Part shown: piece by piece, positions 24,434 through 32,856 of the stretch
Numbering within the stretch: position 1 is the stretch's first letter
Layout of the letters: every line of letters starts with the position of its first letter
NCBI RefSeq assembly: GCF_003336425.1
Contig: NZ_QEIO01000047.1
Span: forward strand, 1-35,756
Length of the DNA stretch: 35,756 nt
Direction: 5' to 3'
Source of the DNA: Marinitenerispora sediminis
GTDB taxonomy: Bacteria > Actinomycetota > Actinomycetes > Streptosporangiales > Streptosporangiaceae
Translations under genes and position numbers: made by a program
The notes under the pieces: generated by a model
Databases searched by the model: none
The model's input: only the letters and a program-made list of their open reading frames with translations
Told to the model about the DNA's origin: nothing

Positions 24434-24820
24434 CGCCGCGGGCGGCGGCTCCGGCGGGGCCGGGGCCGCCGCCGACGGTGCACGGGAGGCCGAGCCGGGA
24501 TTCGGGCCGGAATACGGCCACGTGTCGTCGTTCGCGCCCCATGCAGCGAATGCGGCAATTTGTGAGGTTTTCCGCGTGGATTTCGGCTAAACCAGCGCCA
24601 TTGCGGCTGTCGATGCGGTAGCGTCCAGATCCTGTGGGCACCGAGGGCACGCGCCCTCCGGTATGCGCGACGGGACGGCTCCGTGCCGAACGGGGGAGAC
24701 GCCGGCTTGCGGCCGGCCGCGTGCGGAAGAGCTGCCCTGCCCCCTCCTCCCCCGCCCTCGGGCCGATGTGAATCCCCCCGTGCGTCCGGCACCGGGGTGC
24801 CCCGCGGTGGGAGGAGCTGA
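24434..24820 (+). other. Gap between argH and the first conservon
   Basis: A terminator-like 9-bp stem, 24441-24449/24465-24473, follows argH. Further on is a -10-like TAGCGT (24619-24624) that also occurs before the second NIT kinase (30286-30291), both followed by C. No -35 fits well. The putative leader of almost 200 nt has no recognisable gene. An AT-richer patch lies around 24545-24610. Confidence 0.45.
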
Positions 24821-27610
24821 ATGGGCCAGTCGGGTGGCAGCGGACGCGGTATCAGATCCCAGCTCAACGGGATCGTGCTGATACCCAGCATCACCTTCCT
24901 CCTGCTGTTCGTCTCCCTCAGCGGCGCCACGCTGGTGCAGGCCTTCTCACTGCGCGCCGCCACGGCCGAGGGTGAGAGCGGCGTACTGCTGCACCACGCC
25001 ATGGTGGAGCTGCAGAGCGAGCGCCGGCTCGCGGCCGAGTACCTCGCCGCCCCCTCCGACGGCCGGCTGCAGGCCTTCCAGGAGCAGGTCACCGTCACCG
25101 ACCGGGCGGTCCGCGCCATGGGCGGCCGCGAGGAGCAGCCCAGCTACGGCGACACCGACGCCGAGCGCGCCGACGAGCTCTTCACCGCGCTGGACGACCG
25201 CCCGGTCCTGCGGGAGGAGGTGACCGGGCGCGCCGTCGAGCGCGGCGAGGCCGTCGACCGCTACAGCGACCTCATCGCCCGCGGCCACCGGCTGTACGAC
25301 GCCCGCGGGCGCGGCCTGCAGGACGGCCCCGCCGTGGCCGCCGCCGACACCGCGGTGGACCTGATGCACACCCAGGAGCTCCTCGCCAAGGCCGACGCCG
25401 TGCTCTCCGCGGGGATCGTCGCGGGCGAGCTCACGCCCGCCGAGCGGAGCCGGTTCACCGGCCTCGTCGCCAGCCTGCGCGAGCACCTCGACTCCGCCGG
25501 CGTCGACCTCGCCGGCGAACCCGCCGCCAGCCACGGCGCGCTCCTCGACAGCGCCGATTGGCGGGAGCTGGACGCCGTCGCGCGGGCGGTGAGCGAGCAG
25601 GAGCCCGAGGTCACCGTCGACCCGGTCACCGGCGAGCAGCAGCGCTCCGACGAGCTCCCCGGCGCGGCCGAGCGCTGGCGGGCCGCCGCCGACGGAGTCG
25701 ACGCGGCCCTCGTGGCCCTGGCCGACCAGCAGGTCGACGCCGCCGTCGTGGCGACCGACACCGCGGCGGCCCGCATCCTCACCGTCGCGGTCGGCGGCGG
25801 CATCATCGCCATGTTCGCCGGCACCCTCGCCTACGGGGTCGCCTCCCGCTCCGCCAACCGGCTCACCCACCGGCTCGCGCGGCTGCGCGAGGAGACCCTG
25901 GGCCTCGCCAAGGAGGACCTCCCCAGGATCGTGCGGCGCCTGCAGGACGGCGAGCCGGTCGACGTCGACGCCGAGGTCACCCGGCTCGACCACGGGGACG
26001 ACGAGGTCGGGCAGGTCGCCGACGCGTTCAACATCGCCCAGCGCACCGCCATCGCCGCCGCCGTCAAGCAGGCCGAGATCCGCGCCGGCGCCAACCGGGT
26101 CTTCCTCGGGATCGCGCACCGCAACCAGTCCCTGGTGCAGCGCCAGCTCCAGCTCCTCGACCGGGTGGAACGCCAGGAGGAGGACCCGGACCTGCTGGAG
26201 GACCTCTTCCAGCTCGACCACCTCGCCACCCGGGGCCGGCGCAACGCCGAGAACCTCATCATCCTGGGCGGCGCCCAGCCCGGCCGCCGCTGGCGCAACC
26301 CCATCCCGCTGGTCGACATCCTGCGCGGGGCCGTCTCCGAGACCGAGGAGTACGCCCGCGTCAAGCTGCGCGTGGTGCCCACGCTCTCCCTGCGCGGCGC
26401 CGTGGTCGCCGACATCATCCACCTGGTCGCCGAACTCGTGGAGAACGCCACCGCCTTCTCGCCGCCGCACACGAAGGTCGAGATCCACAGCGAGATCGTC
26501 CCCAAGGGCGTGGTCGTCGAGGTCGAGGACCGCGGACTCGGCATGAGCGAGGAGGACTACACGGCGGCGAACCGGACGCTGGCCGACGCCCCCGAGTTCG
26601 ACGTCATGGCGCTGAACGAGGACTCCCGGCTCGGCCTGTTCGTGGTCGCGCGGCTGGCCGCCAAGCACGACATCGCCGTCCAGCTGTGCCCCTCGCCCTA
26701 CGGCGGCACCCGCGCCGTCATCCTCATCCCCTCGACGCTGACGGCCGCTCCCGAGGGGGCGCCGCCGCCGACCCGGCGGGAACGCGAGGCCGAGCCCGCG
26801 TGGCCGGACGCGCCGCTGCCCGGGTACGAGCGCGGGGAGCGGCCCGGCGACCTGCTGGCGCCGGAGGACGCCGACCCGGCGGAGGGGCGGTCAGCCGCAC
26901 CGCGCCGGCTGCACCCGGCCCCCCGCCCGGTCGGCGGCGAGCCCGCCGCGGGCACCGGGGACGCCGACCGGCTCCCGCGCCACGCGCGGCCGGTGACCAG
27001 CACTTCCGCCAACTCCGGGCGGCCGGGCGACTCCGTGCCGTATAACGGAACGGGCCGGGAGGAGGAGCCTCCCGAACGGCGTGGAGGGGAGGCGGAGCCC
27101 GCATGGGGGGATCAGACCGCACCGCGCGACGAGGCCGAGCGGCCCGCGCTGCCGGTCCGGCGCCCGCGCGGCGTCCCGGCGCCCGCTCCCACGCCACCCG
27201 CGGCCCCGGACGGCACCGCGGCCCCCTCGGGCCCCGACGAGCGACCCCCGCTCCCGAAGCGCCGCCGACAGGCCCACCTCGCTCCCCAGCTCCGGCAGGA
27301 CCCCGGCCCCGCCGAGGCCGCCGGCCAGGCCCGGGAGAGCACGCGTTCGCCCGAGGAGGTGCGCCGCATGCTGAGCGCCTTCCAGAGCGGCACCCGGCGG
27401 GCCCGCGAGACCCAGGAGGCACCGCCCGACCGCCCTGGGCCGGTGCGGGGCGACGCGGAGGCAGCCGGATCCGGCTCGGCACACGACCATGCCCCCGCGC
27501 GCGGCGGAGCCGACCGCCCCGGGGCCGGTGACCTGCCGACCGACCGCGGACCGGCCGTCGGCGGCCGAGCCGGCCGGCCGGGCGGTGACCACTCATACGA
27601 GAGCGAATGA
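24821..27610 (+). CDS. NIT-domain sensor histidine kinase (CvnA-like)
   Basis: 929-aa membrane sensor kinase, first gene of a conservon. The order is: TM1 at about 18-40, an extracytoplasmic nitrate/nitrite-sensing (NIT) type helical domain at about 45-315, TM2 at 319-342, then a HAMP linker. A dimerisation region follows with QLDHLATRGRRNAENLIIL (His467 is the candidate phosphoacceptor). The ATPase domain has Asn542 in ELVENATAFSP, EDRGLGM and SRLGLFVVARLAAKH. Residues about 650-929 are a Pro/Arg/acid-rich disordered tail carrying PPLPKRRRQAHLAPQLR and RSPEEVRRMLSAFQSG, motifs I recall from related kinases. ATG 24821 has GGGAGGAG just upstream. The real ligand is unknown; the NIT label is by fold. 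Confidence 0.9.
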   Translation: MGQSGGSGRGIRSQLNGIVLIPSITFLLLFVSLSGATLVQAFSLRAATAEGESGVLLHHAMVELQSERRLAAEYLAAPSDGRLQAFQEQVTVTDRAVRAMGGREEQPSYGDTDAERADELFTALDDRPVLREEVTGRAVERGEAVDRYSDLIARGHRLYDARGRGLQDGPAVAAADTAVDLMHTQELLAKADAVLSAGIVAGELTPAERSRFTGLVASLREHLDSAGVDLAGEPAASHGALLDSADWRELDAVARAVSEQEPEVTVDPVTGEQQRSDELPGAAERWRAAADGVDAALVALADQQVDAAVVATDTAAARILTVAVGGGIIAMFAGTLAYGVASRSANRLTHRLARLREETLGLAKEDLPRIVRRLQDGEPVDVDAEVTRLDHGDDEVGQVADAFNIAQRTAIAAAVKQAEIRAGANRVFLGIAHRNQSLVQRQLQLLDRVERQEEDPDLLEDLFQLDHLATRGRRNAENLIILGGAQPGRRWRNPIPLVDILRGAVSETEEYARVKLRVVPTLSLRGAVVADIIHLVAELVENATAFSPPHTKVEIHSEIVPKGVVVEVEDRGLGMSEEDYTAANRTLADAPEFDVMALNEDSRLGLFVVARLAAKHDIAVQLCPSPYGGTRAVILIPSTLTAAPEGAPPPTRREREAEPAWPDAPLPGYERGERPGDLLAPEDADPAEGRSAAPRRLHPAPRPVGGEPAAGTGDADRLPRHARPVTSTSANSGRPGDSVPYNGTGREEEPPERRGGEAEPAWGDQTAPRDEAERPALPVRRPRGVPAPAPTPPAAPDGTAAPSGPDERPPLPKRRRQAHLAPQLRQDPGPAEAAGQARESTRSPEEVRRMLSAFQSGTRRARETQEAPPDRPGPVRGDAEAAGSGSAHDHAPARGGADRPGAGDLPTDRGPAVGGRAGRPGGDHSYESE

Positions 27611-27617
27611 TGGTGAG

Positions 27618-28043
27618 ATGAGCAACGTCACAGGCGACCTGAACTGGCTGCTCGACGACCTGGTGGACCGCGTCGTCGGCGCCGACCACGCCATCGTGCT
27701 GTCCGCCGATGGCCTCCTCATCGGCCGGTCGCGGGACCTGTCCACCGAGGACGGCGAGCACCTCTCCGCGGTGGCCTCGGCCTTCCAGAGCCTGGCGCGC
27801 GGCACCGGCCGGCACTTCGGCGGCGGCGCGGTCCGGCAGACCATCGTGGAGATGGAGCACGCCTACCTGTTCGTCACGGCCGCGGGCGAGGGCGCCTGCC
27901 TCGCGGTGCTCGCCTCCGAGGACGCCGACGTCGGCCTCGTCGCCTACGAGATGAACATGCGGATCAAGCGGGTCGGGCAGTTCCTCAGCACGGCCCCGCG
28001 CTTCCCCGAGACCGCCGCGTCCCCGGGCGGAACCGGAGCATGA
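27618..28043 (+). CDS. Roadblock/LC7-domain protein (CvnB-like)
   Basis: 141-aa roadblock/LC7 fold protein, expected to dimerise and to act on or scaffold the Ras-like GTPase of the same operon. Seen: LNWLLDDLVDRVVGADHAIVLSADGLLIGRS, then EHLSAVASAFQSLARGTGRHFGGG and GACLAVLASEDADVGLVAYEMNMRIKRVG, the usual pattern of this family. ATG 27618 starts 7 nt after the kinase stop; the ribosome binding site is weak. Its stop overlaps the next gene by 4 nt (ATGA), implying coupling. Confidence 0.93.
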   Translation: MSNVTGDLNWLLDDLVDRVVGADHAIVLSADGLLIGRSRDLSTEDGEHLSAVASAFQSLARGTGRHFGGGAVRQTIVEMEHAYLFVTAAGEGACLAVLASEDADVGLVAYEMNMRIKRVGQFLSTAPRFPETAASPGGTGA

Positions 28044-28534
28044 TCCCCGCTGAAGACGACCCGGGCGCGGCGCCGCTGCCGGAGCCGCGCGCGCAGGGCG
28101 GTCCCGGTCACCGCTCCGGCGCCCCGGGCGGCCGGCTGCCCGGGCGGAGACCGGCGGCGCGGCCCGGCGGCCCCGGCTTCTCCCTCACCGACGCTGCCGC
28201 CGGCCCGCTGGTGCGCCCCTACGCCATGACCGGTGGCCGCACGCGGCCGGACCGGGCCGAGCTCGACATGATCACCGTCGTGGTCGCCGCCCGAAGACCG
28301 CCCGACACCGTGGGCCTGGAGCCCGAGCACCTGGCGATCCTCGACCTCTGCACCGGACCCGTGTCGGTCGCCGAGGTCTCCGCGCACCTCGACATCCCGC
28401 TCACCGTGGTCAAAGTCCTGGTGAGCGACCTGATCGCCAGGGGCGCCATGCTGGCCCGCGCCCCGCTGCCCACCGCGCAACTCCCCGAAAAGCACGTACT
28501 CCAGGCGGTACTCGATGGCATCCGTAGGCTCTGA
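28040..28534 (+). CDS. DUF742 protein (CvnC-like)
   Basis: 164-aa conservon protein. A Pro/Gly/Arg-rich N-terminal stretch (1-47) precedes the DUF742 core: GPLVRPYAMTGGRTRPD, then a winged-helix-like part LTVVKVLVSDLIARGAML, ending VLQAVLDGIRRL. It is thought to be an adaptor between kinase and GTPase; the biochemistry is not visible in sequence. The start overlaps the roadblock gene by 4 nt and the end overlaps the GTPase gene by 20 nt. The N-terminal stretch is absent from the second DUF742 copy at 32419. Confidence 0.92.
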   Translation: MIPAEDDPGAAPLPEPRAQGGPGHRSGAPGGRLPGRRPAARPGGPGFSLTDAAAGPLVRPYAMTGGRTRPDRAELDMITVVVAARRPPDTVGLEPEHLAILDLCTGPVSVAEVSAHLDIPLTVVKVLVSDLIARGAMLARAPLPTAQLPEKHVLQAVLDGIRRL

Positions 28535-29114
28535 CCCCGGACCGGGCGACCCCGAGATCCCCCTCGCGGTCAAGATCCTGGTCGCCGGCGGCTTCGGCGC
28601 GGGCAAGACGACGATGGTGGGATCGGTCAGCGAGATCACGCCCCTGAGCACGGAGGAGGTCATGACCGAGGCCAGCCTCGGGATCGACGACCTCGCCGGC
28701 GTCGAGCAGAAGACCACCACCACGGTCGCCCTCGACTTCGGCCGCATCACCGTCAACGACAGCGTCGTGCTCTACCTCTTCGGCACGCCGGGCCAGGGCC
28801 GGTTCTGGTTCATGTGGGACGAACTCGCCCAGGGCGCGCTCGGCTCCGTCGTCCTGGCCGACACCCGGCGGCTGGACACCTGCTTCCCGGCGGTCGACTT
28901 CTTCGAGCGCCGCGACATCCCGTTCGTCATCGCCGTCAACCGCTTCGACGGCTCCGCCGCCTACACCGAGGCGGAGGTCCGCCAGGCGCTCGACGTCCGA
29001 GCCGACGTCCCGATCGTCATGGCCGACGCCCGCCGCCGCGAGTCGGGCAAGGAGGTGCTGCTCACCCTCGTCGAGCACGTCATGCGGCGCCGCAGCCTGG
29101 CGCTGAGCGGCTGA
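28515..29114 (+). CDS. Ras-like GTP-binding protein (CvnD-like)
   Basis: 199-aa small GTPase of the MglA/conservon type. The P-loop is GGFGAGKTT (25-33, Lys31). The switch region has TTTTVALDFGRI, and the G3-like motif is LFGTPGQGRF (Gly93-Gln94). The guanine-specificity motif is VNRFD (142-145) in place of NKxD. In the known conservon Cvn9 of Streptomyces coelicolor, the four products form a membrane complex resembling a eukaryotic G-protein-coupled system. ATG 28515 lies inside the end of the DUF742 gene, which fits translational coupling. No cytochrome P450 gene follows, unlike some conservons. Confidence 0.93.
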   Translation: MASVGSDPGPGDPEIPLAVKILVAGGFGAGKTTMVGSVSEITPLSTEEVMTEASLGIDDLAGVEQKTTTTVALDFGRITVNDSVVLYLFGTPGQGRFWFMWDELAQGALGSVVLADTRRLDTCFPAVDFFERRDIPFVIAVNRFDGSAAYTEAEVRQALDVRADVPIVMADARRRESGKEVLLTLVEHVMRRRSLALSG

Positions 29115-29209
29115 CGGCCGCGCCGCACCCGCCCGGATCACCGCCCGGCGCGCCTCCCGGCACCGTCACCGGGACCGCACAGAGGGCAAGATCATCGCTT
29201 CCGAGTCGT

Positions 29210-29224
29210 TAGCATTTTCGCGTG
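29210..29224 (+). promoter_or_regulatory. -10 element placed for a leaderless transcript
   Basis: TAGCAT (29210-29215) ends 6 nt before the GTG at 29222, and no Shine-Dalgarno is present. TANNNT at this distance from a start codon is the usual mark of leaderless mRNA in actinobacteria. No good -35 is seen. Confidence 0.5.
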
Positions 29225-30136
29225 AACCCTGACAGTACCCAGAAACCGGACAGACTCCCTCCGCGCGACCTGCCTCGGCGCCGCTCTGGCCGGCATCGCA
29301 ACCCGCTGTCGTTCGACAGCTGGGTCGGTACGCCGACGCTGGTGCTCGCCATCCCCGGCACCGCCGACCCCGGCGGGTACGGCCAGCAGGTCGTCGACCT
29401 GGTCCGTGCCTACCGGCCCGAGGTCGCCATCCGCTTCGGCTACACCGAGGGCGACGAGCACCCGCTCACCGAGGCCCTCGCCGGCCTTGAGACCGGCGAG
29501 GGACGCGGCATCCGCGCCGTCGTGGTGCCGCTGGTCTCCGCCTCGCACCCCGCGACCCTGCACGCCATCAACACCACCGTCTCCGCCACCGGCGTCAGCG
29601 CCCGGGTGACCGAGGGGCTCGGCCCGCACCCCATGCTCGCCGAGGTGCTGCACCTGCGCCTCGCCGAAGGCGGCTTCGTGCGCGCCGACCGCATGCGGCT
29701 CATCAGCGTGGTCGCCGCCACCGGGAGCATGGCCGACGGCGTGGTCGTCGGCTCCGTCGGCGGCGCCGACGCCGTGAGCTCCGCGGGCGTCACCGCCGTG
29801 CTGCTCGCGGCCCGGCTCGGCATCACGGTGCTCCCCGTCGACCTGGAGGACCAGGCGCACCTGGACGAGGTCTTCGGCCAGATGCGCAGTGCCGGGTCCG
29901 TGCGCACCGTCCTCGCGCCCAGCATCATCGGGACCGAGTACCCGATGTCGGCGGTCGAGGACGTCGCGCGCCGCTACGGGGCCCGGGTCTGCGCGCCGCT
30001 CGGCGCGCACAGCACGCTCGCCAAGATCGCCGCGCTGCGCTACGCCGAGGTCCTCAACGCCCTCGGCATCGAGCAGCCGCCGACGCTGGACGAGCTGCCG
30101 GCGCCCGTGGGGTCGCGGCACCGCCCCGAGAGCTGA
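29222..30136 (+). CDS. CbiX/SirB-like protein lacking the first chelatase His
   Basis: 304-aa protein with two class II chelatase (sirohydrochlorin ferro-/cobaltochelatase) halves. The N-half reads LVLAIPGTADPGGYGQQVVDLV, where the family has AHGSRDP; the metal-binding His is replaced near Pro45. A second His remains in VVVPLVSASHPATLHAI (His109 or His114). The C-half has VRTVLAPSIIG and LGAHSTLAKIAALRYAEVL. Residues 1-30 are basic and Pro-rich. The GTG start appears leaderless. It sits between two conservon loci rather than with sirohaem or cobalamin genes. Loss of one ligand makes ordinary chelatase activity doubtful; it may bind a tetrapyrrole or metal as a sensor or carrier. That is inference. 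Confidence 0.75.
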   Translation: MNPDSTQKPDRLPPRDLPRRRSGRHRNPLSFDSWVGTPTLVLAIPGTADPGGYGQQVVDLVRAYRPEVAIRFGYTEGDEHPLTEALAGLETGEGRGIRAVVVPLVSASHPATLHAINTTVSATGVSARVTEGLGPHPMLAEVLHLRLAEGGFVRADRMRLISVVAATGSMADGVVVGSVGGADAVSSAGVTAVLLAARLGITVLPVDLEDQAHLDEVFGQMRSAGSVRTVLAPSIIGTEYPMSAVEDVARRYGARVCAPLGAHSTLAKIAALRYAEVLNALGIEQPPTLDELPAPVGSRHRPES

Positions 30137-30157
30137 ACGACCGCCGGACCCCATCCC

Positions 30158-30176
30158 CGCCGCCGTCGCGGCGGCG
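30158..30176 (+). terminator. Hairpin after the CbiX-like gene
   Basis: CGCCGCCG and CGGCGGCG form an 8-bp stem around a 3-nt loop, 22 nt after the stop. A second GCCGCC/GGCGGC-type repeat follows around 30195-30210. The rest of the 250-nt gap before the second kinase has a -10-like TAGCGT at 30286-30291 and no gene. Confidence 0.45.
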
Positions 30177-30386
30177 CGCCTTCCGTACCGCGCGTCGCCG
30201 CCACGGCGGCGGAGCCATGCCCGCGGGTGAAAGGCGCCTGCCAACGAATAGTGACGATGCCACCACGCAGCGCCACGGCATCCGATAGCGTCATGTGCGC
30301 TTGGGCGTCATGGCCTCAACCGGACCCGATCCACGTGCCGGTCCCTCGCTTCTCGCGCCATGCGCCCGTCCATGTGGGGAGGGGCC

Positions 30387-32429
30387 ATGGGTACACGACA
30401 CGCGGCCGGCGGGCGGAACAGCATCCGGCGCCAGCTCACACGCAACGTGCTGATCCCGAGCGTCAGCTTCCTGCTGCTGTGGGCGACCATCGCGGCGGCG
30501 GGCAGCGCGCAGACCGCGGCGCTCGCGCTGGCCACCCTCAACGGCACCGACGGCGTGGTCAGCCTCGGCGCCATCGCGGCGGAGCTGCGCCATGAGCGCC
30601 GGGCCAGCCAGGTCTACCTGGGCGACACCGACCGGCCGGCCGCCGACCGGCTCAACCGCCAGCGCGCCCGTACCGACGCCGCCTTCCGCGCCGCCTACGA
30701 GCAGGCGTCGCACCTGCTCGACCGGGGCGAACCAGAGATCCGCGACCGCACCCGGGACTTCTTCGACAGCTGGAAGGAGCTCCCCGCGCTGCGCGGCAGC
30801 GTCTCGGCCGGCCGCCTCGACCGCGAGACGGCGCTCAGCCGCTACACCGACCTCATCGACGACATCCACCTGATCTCCGACGCCATCGTCATGCGGCTGA
30901 ACGACGAGCGCAGCCTCACCGAGGGGGTGCTCGCCCTCCAGCTGATGCGGGCCCGCGACTACTACTCCCAGGCCGACGCCCTGCTCAGCGGCGTGATCGC
31001 GGCCGGCGCCATGACCTACGAGGAGAGCGCGCACTTCGTCCATCTCACGGCCTCCTACCGCGACGTGCTCAGCGACTCCGAACGCCACCTGGCGCCGCCG
31101 GTGCGCGCCCGCTACGACGCCATGCGCGAGGACGCCGAGTGGATCGCGGTGACGCGGCTCAGCCAGGCGGTCGTCATGCGCGAGCCCGTCAACGGCGGCG
31201 GTACGCCCGGCCGGCCAGCCGGCTGGAACACCGAGGTACCGGTCGGGCAGCGCGAGTGGGACGCCTCCTCCTCGGCCGCCGCGCCGCTCTTCCACGACGT
31301 CGTCATCGCGCAGGTCCAGTCGTCCATCGACAGCGCGTGGGCGGCGGTCCGCCACCGCATCCTCGTCAACGTCGGCGGCAGCCTGGTCGCGCTCGTCGCG
31401 GGAGCCACCGCGATCGTCGTCGCCCTGCGCTCCGCACGCCGGCTGACCGGGCGGCTGCAGCGGCTGCGCGCCGACACGCTGGAGGTCGCCGAGACCCGGC
31501 TGCCCGACATCGTCGCCCGCGCGCAGGGCGGCCGCCGGGTGGACGTCGAGGCCGAACTCGCGCCGCTGTCCTACGGCGACGACGAGATCGGCGAGGTCGC
31601 CGACGCCTTCAACACCGCCCAGCGCACCGCGGTCCGCGCGGCCGTCAAACAGGCTGAGATCCGCGAGGGCGCCAACCGGGTGTTCCTCGGCATCGCCTAC
31701 CGCAACCAGGCCCTCGTCCAGCGTCAGCTCCGGCTGCTCGACGAGATCGAGTACGAGGAGGAGGACCCCCGCCGGCTGCAGAAGCTCTTCCGGCTGGACC
31801 ACCTCGCCACCCGGGGCCGCCGCTACGCCGACAACCTCATCATCCTCGGCGGTGCCCCCTCCGCCCGCCGCTGGCGTGAGCACCTGCCCCTCGTCGACGT
31901 GCTGCGCGCCGCCATCTCCGAGACGGAGGACTACCAGCGGGTGCGGCTCAGGTCCGCCCCCAAGGTGTGGGTGCGCGGTGTCGCGGTGGCCGACGTGGTG
32001 CACCTCGTCGCCGAGCTCGTGGAGAACGCCACCCAGTTCTCGCCGGCCGGTGCCCCGGTGGACGTCAACAGCGGTCGGGTGCCCGGCGGACTCGCCATCG
32101 ACGTGGAGGACCGCGGGCTCGGCATGACCGACGAGGCCTACACCGAGGCCGACCGTACCCTCGCCGAGGCGCCGGAGTTCGACGTGATGGCGCTGCCCGA
32201 CGAACCCCGCCTCGGGCTCTTCGTCGTCGCGCGGCTGGCGGCCCGGCACGGCGTCCGGGTGCGGCTCCGCCCCTCGCCCTACGGCGGGACCCGCGCGACC
32301 GCGATCCTCCCCGAAGCGCTGCTTCGCGACGTGCGGCCCGACAACGAGCGGGTGCGCGAGACGGTCCCCCGGCAGGCCGCCGACCCGGACGGCGCAACGG
32401 GGCCGGGAGAGTGCCGCGGTGACCGGTGA
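30387..32429 (+). CDS. Second NIT-domain sensor histidine kinase (CvnA-like)
   Basis: 680-aa kinase, paralogous to the one at 24821. TM1 is at about 19-40, a diverged NIT-type sensor domain at about 45-320, TM2 at about 325-350, then HAMP. The cytoplasmic core has ANRVFLGIAYRNQALVQRQL, LDHLATRGRRYADNLIILGG (His472), ELVENATQFSP (Asn547), EDRGLGM, and PRLGLFVVARLAARH. The core is very close to the first kinase, while the sensor part differs, so a different signal is likely. The long C-terminal tail of the first copy is missing; only about 35 residues follow the ATPase domain. ATG 30387 follows GGGGAGGGG; an in-frame ATG at 30360 lacks such a site. Its stop overlaps the next gene by 11 nt. Confidence 0.9.
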   Translation: MGTRHAAGGRNSIRRQLTRNVLIPSVSFLLLWATIAAAGSAQTAALALATLNGTDGVVSLGAIAAELRHERRASQVYLGDTDRPAADRLNRQRARTDAAFRAAYEQASHLLDRGEPEIRDRTRDFFDSWKELPALRGSVSAGRLDRETALSRYTDLIDDIHLISDAIVMRLNDERSLTEGVLALQLMRARDYYSQADALLSGVIAAGAMTYEESAHFVHLTASYRDVLSDSERHLAPPVRARYDAMREDAEWIAVTRLSQAVVMREPVNGGGTPGRPAGWNTEVPVGQREWDASSSAAAPLFHDVVIAQVQSSIDSAWAAVRHRILVNVGGSLVALVAGATAIVVALRSARRLTGRLQRLRADTLEVAETRLPDIVARAQGGRRVDVEAELAPLSYGDDEIGEVADAFNTAQRTAVRAAVKQAEIREGANRVFLGIAYRNQALVQRQLRLLDEIEYEEEDPRRLQKLFRLDHLATRGRRYADNLIILGGAPSARRWREHLPLVDVLRAAISETEDYQRVRLRSAPKVWVRGVAVADVVHLVAELVENATQFSPAGAPVDVNSGRVPGGLAIDVEDRGLGMTDEAYTEADRTLAEAPEFDVMALPDEPRLGLFVVARLAARHGVRVRLRPSPYGGTRATAILPEALLRDVRPDNERVRETVPRQAADPDGATGPGECRGDR

Positions 32430-32778
32430 CGACGCGTTCGACGCCGACCCAGGCCGGCTGGTCCGCCCGTTCGCGGTGGCCGTCGCCGGGGCGGACGACG
32501 CGGGGCTCGACATGCTCAGCCTGGTCGTCGCCACCCGCGCCCCCGACGAGACCGACCACCTCCGCCCCGAGCACGAGGCAGCCCTGGGCTGGTGCGACCG
32601 GCCGCGCACGATCGTCGAGCTGGCCGCCCGGCTCCAGCTGCCCCTCAACGTGGTCAAGCTCCTGGTCGCCGGGATGATCGCCGACGGCGCCATGCGGCAC
32701 TGCCGCCCGGCGGTGAGCGGCGCCGCCGTGGGCGAGGACGTGCTGCGCGCCGTGCTGGACGGCCTGCGGGCGCTGTAG
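32419..32778 (+). CDS. Second DUF742 protein (CvnC-like)
   Basis: 119-aa DUF742 protein: GRLVRPFAVAVAG at the N-terminus, LDMLSLVVATRAPDE, QLPLNVVKLLVAGMIADGAM and the end VLRAVLDGLRAL. It aligns with the core of the copy at 28040 but lacks its Pro-rich leader. The family's usual RPY-T-GGR region is altered (RPFAVAVAGADD), so the N-terminal motif has drifted. GTG 32419 lies inside the kinase gene, with GGGAGAG upstream. No roadblock or GTPase gene follows; a strong hairpin ends the locus. It may connect its kinase to the GTPase encoded at 28515. Confidence 0.88.
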   Translation: MTGDDAFDADPGRLVRPFAVAVAGADDAGLDMLSLVVATRAPDETDHLRPEHEAALGWCDRPRTIVELAARLQLPLNVVKLLVAGMIADGAMRHCRPAVSGAAVGEDVLRAVLDGLRAL

Positions 32779-32802
32779 CGCGCGCCGCCACCCGGCCGCG
32801 GG

Positions 32803-32837
32803 GGAGGGCCGGCACCCGCTCGGGGTGCCGGCCCTCC
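32803..32837. terminator. 15-bp hairpin between convergent genes
   Basis: A perfect 15-bp inverted repeat (32803-32817 with 32823-32837) with a 5-nt loop lies between the end of the second conservon part (+) and the end of the nuclease gene (-). It can serve both directions. No T-tract is present on either side. Confidence 0.7.
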
Positions 32838-32856
32838 AAAGCCGCGGCTCAGCCGC

